64,000 bases of DNA from Proteus mirabilis ATCC 29906 (GTDB lineage: Bacteria; Pseudomonadota; Gammaproteobacteria; Enterobacterales; Enterobacteriaceae), in the NCBI RefSeq assembly GCF_000160755.1, contig NZ_GG668583.1, positions 184,105-248,104 on the forward strand, in the 5' to 3' direction. Below the pieces are notes generated by a model. The model did no database searches. It worked only from the letters and a program-made list of their open reading frames with translations, and had not been told where the DNA came from. The first letter of the stretch is position 1. Each line of letters begins with the position of its first letter. This document shows positions 60,073-64,000 of this stretch, one piece after another. A program made the position numbers and the translations under genes.

Positions 60073-61764
60073 TTAAAAACTTTCCCAATTGTCATCGGCT
60101 TCATGATGATGGGATTTTATTGTGGATGTTGTTGCTGTTTTTGTTATTTCCGGTTCAGCTGGCTTAGCCGAGAATGTTGGTGATCGTGGTGATGTAACCG
60201 CGATTTGTTCTACCTTGAAGGTATTTACAATCATATCTAACATTGAGGCTTGTTCACTTAGTGTTGCTGAAGCAGCTGTAGATTGTTCCACCATCGCGGC
60301 ATTTTGTTGTGTCGCTTTATCCATTTCATTAACTGCAAGGCTAATCTGAGCAATGCCACGAGTTTGCTCTTCTGATGCTGCTAAAATCTCTTTCATCGAG
60401 CCTGATACATGGTTAACTGATGTGACGATCTCTCCCATAGATAAGCTGACTTGTTCAACAAGATCATTACCCTGTTTTACTCGTAAAATAGTTGATTCAA
60501 TGAGTTCTTTTATCTCTTTTGCCGCCTCCGCACTACGTTGCGCCAAATTACGTACCTCACTGGCTACCACAGAAAAACCGCGTCCTTGCTCACCGGCTCT
60601 GGCTGCTTCTACTGCGGCATTGAGAGCTAATATATTGGTTTGAAAAGCGATATCATCAATCACTGCGGTGATCTCACCAATTTTTTGCGAACGATCGGCA
60701 ATGTCTGTCATGGTCATCACCATCTTATTGCTATGCTCACCACCTTGAACGGCAATATCTGCTGTGCTCATGACTAACTGAGTGACTTCACGTGCGCTTT
60801 CGGTATTATTTCTGACTGTTGCGGTAAGCTGTTCCATACTGGAAGCCGTTTCTTCTAAAGCACTGGCTTGCTCTTCGGTACGACTTGATAAATCGTTATT
60901 ACCTGCGGCAATTTCTTGAACACCACTATAAATCGTTGTACTACTGTTACGGATAGCGCTAACCATTTCTTTTAAGCGCGCTCGCATTTGTTGTAAACCC
61001 AACATAAGTTGGTCTATTTCATTGCGGCCTGTAATATCATGGTCAATGCGACTAATTAAATCTCCACTAGCAATCGCCTCTTGATATTCAATCATTTGGT
61101 TAATGCGTACAATAATATGTTTACGGATCCAAAAGAGCACTAATGTCGTAAATATCAGGAATATACCCATGAATAGGGAGGCTATCCATAGCATCTCGTG
61201 ATAGTTATCTTCTGCTTCAATCACTGACGGATTAACAACGTCATCAGTAATGAAATCCGTTGCTTCATATAATGAATTAGTGAAGTTATCGTTGGCTGGA
61301 CTTTTTAAGATCAAACGAATTGCATTGGTATTACGTTCATTTAAATATTGCACAAGAAGATCTAAGTCATAACGACTTTTTTGATAAAGTTGTTTGATCT
61401 CTGCCATGCGTTGCTGATCAAATCCAGTTTGTGCAGATAGTTCGACATATTCATTCATCAACGTATCCACCTCTGCCTTACGTGTATCCATCGTTTGCAT
61501 GAATGTAGTAATATTGGCATCTTCCACCTGTGGATTAGCAATATAACTAAACGCCTGCGCAATAATATCAGTACGTAAAGTATTTAACGCCGCGTAGGTG
61601 TTATCCATAGTGCGTAACTGGTCGAAACTGTATGAGATTTGTTTTAATTTGTTTTGAGTTTGGTAGGCATCGTGAATGCTTTGTACTCCAGATATTACCT
61701 GAATAATACAAAACAGAGTCAGGACACACATTAAACCTTGAGAGATTTTAATTCGTTTTAACAT
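60073..61764 (-). CDS. Methyl-accepting chemotaxis protein (copy 2)
   Basis: A 563-residue chemoreceptor with the same plan as copy 1: [26 protein letters not shown] helix, TarH-type sensor, second helix ([22 protein letters not shown]), HAMP ([21 protein letters not shown]), and a signalling domain nearly identical to copy 1. Ends DDNWESF, essentially the NWETF CheR/CheB tether. Sensor domains of the two copies differ much more than the signalling domains, so they probably bind different ligands. Start at 61764 by the shared MLKRIKIS. Confidence 0.93.
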   Translation of the reverse strand: MLKRIKISQGLMCVLTLFCIIQVISGVQSIHDAYQTQNKLKQISYSFDQLRTMDNTYAALNTLRTDIIAQAFSYIANPQVEDANITTFMQTMDTRKAEVDTLMNEYVELSAQTGFDQQRMAEIKQLYQKSRYDLDLLVQYLNERNTNAIRLILKSPANDNFTNSLYEATDFITDDVVNPSVIEAEDNYHEMLWIASLFMGIFLIFTTLVLFWIRKHIIVRINQMIEYQEAIASGDLISRIDHDITGRNEIDQLMLGLQQMRARLKEMVSAIRNSSTTIYSGVQEIAAGNNDLSSRTEEQASALEETASSMEQLTATVRNNTESAREVTQLVMSTADIAVQGGEHSNKMVMTMTDIADRSQKIGEITAVIDDIAFQTNILALNAAVEAARAGEQGRGFSVVASEVRNLAQRSAEAAKEIKELIESTILRVKQGNDLVEQVSLSMGEIVTSVNHVSGSMKEILAASEEQTRGIAQISLAVNEMDKATQQNAAMVEQSTAASATLSEQASMLDMIVNTFKVEQIAVTSPRSPTFSAKPAEPEITKTATTSTIKSHHHEADDNWESF

Positions 61765-61826
61765 AACCCTACCTATTAGCTTGGCCTTTTTCTTCGCCAG
61801 TGGGAGTTCCACTTAGCAGAATGATT

Positions 61827-61853
61827 AATTCGGCTGGTAGATTAAAAACTTTA
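61827..61853 (-). promoter_or_regulatory. FliA (sigma-28) promoter of mcp copy 2
   Basis: On the minus strand TAAAGTTT (61853-61846), an 11-bp spacer and GCCGAATT (61834-61827); 62 nt before the start at 61764. Confidence 0.86.
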
Positions 61854-62037
61854 GCTAGAAAATGAGTATTTCCCTTACTTAATACAAATAATGGGTAAAT
61901 AAATGATAGATAACTATTTAAATTGGATAATTGCGTACAAGGTGAGGATATAATTTTGTGTAAAACGTGCTACTGTGACAGGAAATAAAGGCATTAAGTT
62001 AAATGACTTATATAAATTTTTTAAATGTATTTTAATG

Positions 62038-62072
62038 AAAAGGAACTATATTATTTTAATAGTTCCTTTTTA
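62038..62072. terminator. Terminator of yheS
   Basis: AAAAGGAACTAT (62038-62049) pairs with ATAGTTCCTTTT (62059-62070); on the minus strand the right end gives TTTTCATT, about 20 nt after the yheS stop at 62091. Confidence 0.75.
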
Positions 62073-62090
62073 GGCATTAATGAAAAATAG

Positions 62091-64000
62091 TTATTGAGAC
62101 TCAAAAGCGTTGGTCATCTCTTCTAGTTTTTCTTGTAATTCCATCCACGCCATCTCAACTTCTTCTAAAGCCGATTTGGTAATACTTTGACGGTTTAAGC
62201 AATCGGTAAGTGTCGCCTTGTTCTTCGCTTCATAAATTTGACTATCAGAAAGCTCAGTTTCGATGGCGGTCAGCTCTTGGCTAAGCTTATCCATTTTACT
62301 TTCTAATGTGGTGAGCTTTTTGCGCAAAGGTTGAGTTTGTTGTCTAAACTCCGCCTCTTTACGCTTTTGCTCTTTTTTATCTTGAGCCGTTAAGTTCGAG
62401 GCGTTTGTTGTTTCTTGATCGGGTTGCGTTTTATTAGCTTGAGTCTCTTGGCGATTTTGATCAACTAACCACTGCTGATAATCATCAAGGTCGCCTTCAA
62501 ATGGCTCTACTTGACTATCATGGACGAGATATAAATCGTCTGTGGTTGAGCGTAATAAATGCCTGTCATGGGATACCACAACAATCGCACCTTCAAAGCT
62601 AATTAGCGCTTGTGTTAATGCTTGTCGCATATCTAAATCAAGGTGGTTGGTTGGTTCATCCATTAGTAGTAAATTTGGGCGTTGCCAAACCAGTAGCGAT
62701 AAAACTAAACGTGCTTTTTCACCACCAGAAAATTGGCCACATGCATCGGTGACTTTATCACCATGGAAACCAAACCCTCCTAGATAATCACGTAATTTTT
62801 GCTCAGTCTCTTGTGGCGCTAAACGAGTTAAATGTTGTAATGCAGATTCATCGGCACGTAAATATTCCAGCTGATGCTGGGCGAAATAACCTAATTTGAT
62901 CCCTTTGGAAAGGGCAACCTTTCCTTGTAGTGGAGCTAATTCTCCAGCTAACAGCTTAATTAATGTAGATTTACCTGCACCATTACGGCCTAAGAGCCCA
63001 ATTCGTGAGCCGGGAATTAAGTTAAGTTTGATGTTATTAAGGATAATCTTATCACCGTAACCGGCACTGACTTTTTCCATAGACAGAAGCGGATTTGGTA
63101 AGCTTTCTGGTTGGCGAAAACTAAACTGGAACGGGTTATCTGAGTACGCAGGCGCCACTCGCTCCATACGTTCAAGCATTTTGACACGGCTTTGTGCCTG
63201 TTTGGCTTTAGTTGCTTTCGCCTTAAAGCGGTCAATAAAACTTTGTAAATGGGCAATTTTTGCTTGCTGATTTTCAAAGAGTGCTTGTTGTTGTGCCAAT
63301 TTTGTTGCACGTTGCATTTCAAACGAAGAGTAGTTACCTGAATATTCAAATATTTTCTCTTGTTCAATATGTAAGATTTTATCCACAATCGGATCAAGAA
63401 AATCTCGGTCGTGGGAAATTAAAATCAACGTACCATTATAACTTTTTAGCCATTTTTCTAGCCAAATTACCGCATCTAAATCTAAGTGGTTAGTCGGTTC
63501 ATCAAGTAGTAATAGATCAGAACGACAAATTAGTGCCTGTGCTAAGTTTAAGCGCATTCGCCAACCACCAGAAAATGATTTTACTGGCTCAGTGAGTTGT
63601 TGTTGGCTGAATCCCAAGCCATTAAGTAATGTGGCTGCACGTGATTGGATAGTCCACGCATTAATAGCATCGAGTTGGCCGTGGATCAGGGCAATAGCAT
63701 GACCATCGTTATTGTCGTTCGCCTGTTGTAGACGACGCTCCAATTCGCGGTATTCTCTATCACCATCAATAACATAATCAATGGCAGGAACGTCTAAAGC
63801 GGGTGTCTCTTGATTTACCCATGCCATTGACCAAGTGCTAGGAAACGTGACATTACCCGCTTCAGCTTGTAGATCCCCTTTTAATAAAGAGAGCAGTGTG
63901 GTTTTGCCACAGCCATTTTTACCCACAAGACCAATCTTTTGTCCTGGATTAATCGTTGCGCTGGCATTATCAAGTAATACCCTGACACCACGGCGAATTT
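62091..64000 (-). CDS. yheS: ABC-F family ATPase YheS (start cut by window edge)
   Basis: Soluble ABC-F protein with two nucleotide-binding domains that acts at the ribosome E site; YheS is linked to relief of stalling. About 636 residues are visible and the frame stays open to 64000 (IRRGVRVLLDNASATINPGQK), so only roughly a dozen codons are missing. Walker A VGKNGCGKTT and GRNGAGKSTL, signatures FSGGWRMRLNLAQAL and FSGGEKARLVLSLLV, Walker B LLLLDEPTNHLDLDAVIW and LLLMDEPTNHLDLD, and the basic linker between domains are present. C-terminal coiled coil follows. Start codon outside the window. Confidence 0.95.
   Translation of the reverse strand, partial: IRRGVRVLLDNASATINPGQKIGLVGKNGCGKTTLLSLLKGDLQAEAGNVTFPSTWSMAWVNQETPALDVPAIDYVIDGDREYRELERRLQQANDNNDGHAIALIHGQLDAINAWTIQSRAATLLNGLGFSQQQLTEPVKSFSGGWRMRLNLAQALICRSDLLLLDEPTNHLDLDAVIWLEKWLKSYNGTLILISHDRDFLDPIVDKILHIEQEKIFEYSGNYSSFEMQRATKLAQQQALFENQQAKIAHLQSFIDRFKAKATKAKQAQSRVKMLERMERVAPAYSDNPFQFSFRQPESLPNPLLSMEKVSAGYGDKIILNNIKLNLIPGSRIGLLGRNGAGKSTLIKLLAGELAPLQGKVALSKGIKLGYFAQHQLEYLRADESALQHLTRLAPQETEQKLRDYLGGFGFHGDKVTDACGQFSGGEKARLVLSLLVWQRPNLLLMDEPTNHLDLDMRQALTQALISFEGAIVVVSHDRHLLRSTTDDLYLVHDSQVEPFEGDLDDYQQWLVDQNRQETQANKTQPDQETTNASNLTAQDKKEQKRKEAEFRQQTQPLRKKLTTLESKMDKLSQELTAIETELSDSQIYEAKNKATLTDCLNRQSITKSALEEVEMAWMELQEKLEEMTNAFESQ

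Noticed and set aside
60353..60643. Antisense open frames within the chemoreceptor genes
   Set aside because: They mirror the conserved signalling domain on the opposite strand and have no independent support.

Overview
The window is a gene-dense, AT-rich chromosomal segment of an enteric gammaproteobacterium. Gene order follows the Escherichia coli backbone in several blocks, and the content points to Proteus or a very close relative of the Morganellaceae: a membrane L-amino acid deaminase (aad), the low GC content and the accessory gene repertoire. The species is inferred from remembered protein sequences, not from a database search. No transposase, integrase, prophage or CRISPR array was seen.

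Region by region. 1-4686 (minus strand) is the recG-trmH-spoT-rpoZ-gmk cluster (stringent response, tRNA methylation, nucleotide supply), with recG cut by the window edge. 4687-7028 holds yicG and yidR. 7246-9438 is an AT-rich accessory insert: an endonuclease/exonuclease/phosphatase-type protein with an overlapping unknown gene, then a RelE/HigB-type toxin and XRE antitoxin pair lying between two 34-bp direct copies of the glyS terminator. 9467-17711 carries glyS-glyQ, tag, avtA, yidE, a YidQ-like lipoprotein and a small secreted protein. 18011-28150 has a lone tRNA-Pro(TGG), an outer-membrane TpsB transporter, the dppABCDF operon, and a short TpsA-like secreted protein. The two-partner secretion genes therefore sit on either side of dpp. 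28272-35258 holds a yhjK stump without GGDEF/EAL domains, yhjJ, a tautomerase, yhjD, a YqjC-like protein, rlmJ and gor.

35672-37631 pairs the L-amino acid deaminase with a RidA-family protein carrying a signal peptide, which suggests extracytoplasmic clearance of the imino acids the deaminase makes. 37718-47039 is mobB-mobA, yihD-srkA-dsbA, a SemiSWEET-type sugar transporter, polA, a stand-alone peptide deformylase, the Spot 42 sRNA and engB. The engB frame is broken 23 codons before its expected end. 47272-53797 is ppiA, pabA, argD, crp, yhfA, prkB, yheU, yheT, in E. coli order but lacking fic/yhfG and yhfK. 53897-61853 interrupts the usual yheT-yheS neighbourhood with a LysE-family exporter, an RpiR-type regulator, the aerotaxis receptor aer and two tandem methyl-accepting chemotaxis proteins. 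All three chemoreceptor genes have a clear FliA (sigma-28) promoter, tying them to the flagellar regulon. The window ends inside yheS.

Themes: peptide and amino acid use (dpp, aad, ridA, avtA, LysE exporter), carbon-source control (crp with Spot 42), motility sensing, and signs of lost cellulose/c-di-GMP functions (no bcs genes and a truncated yhjK at their usual site).
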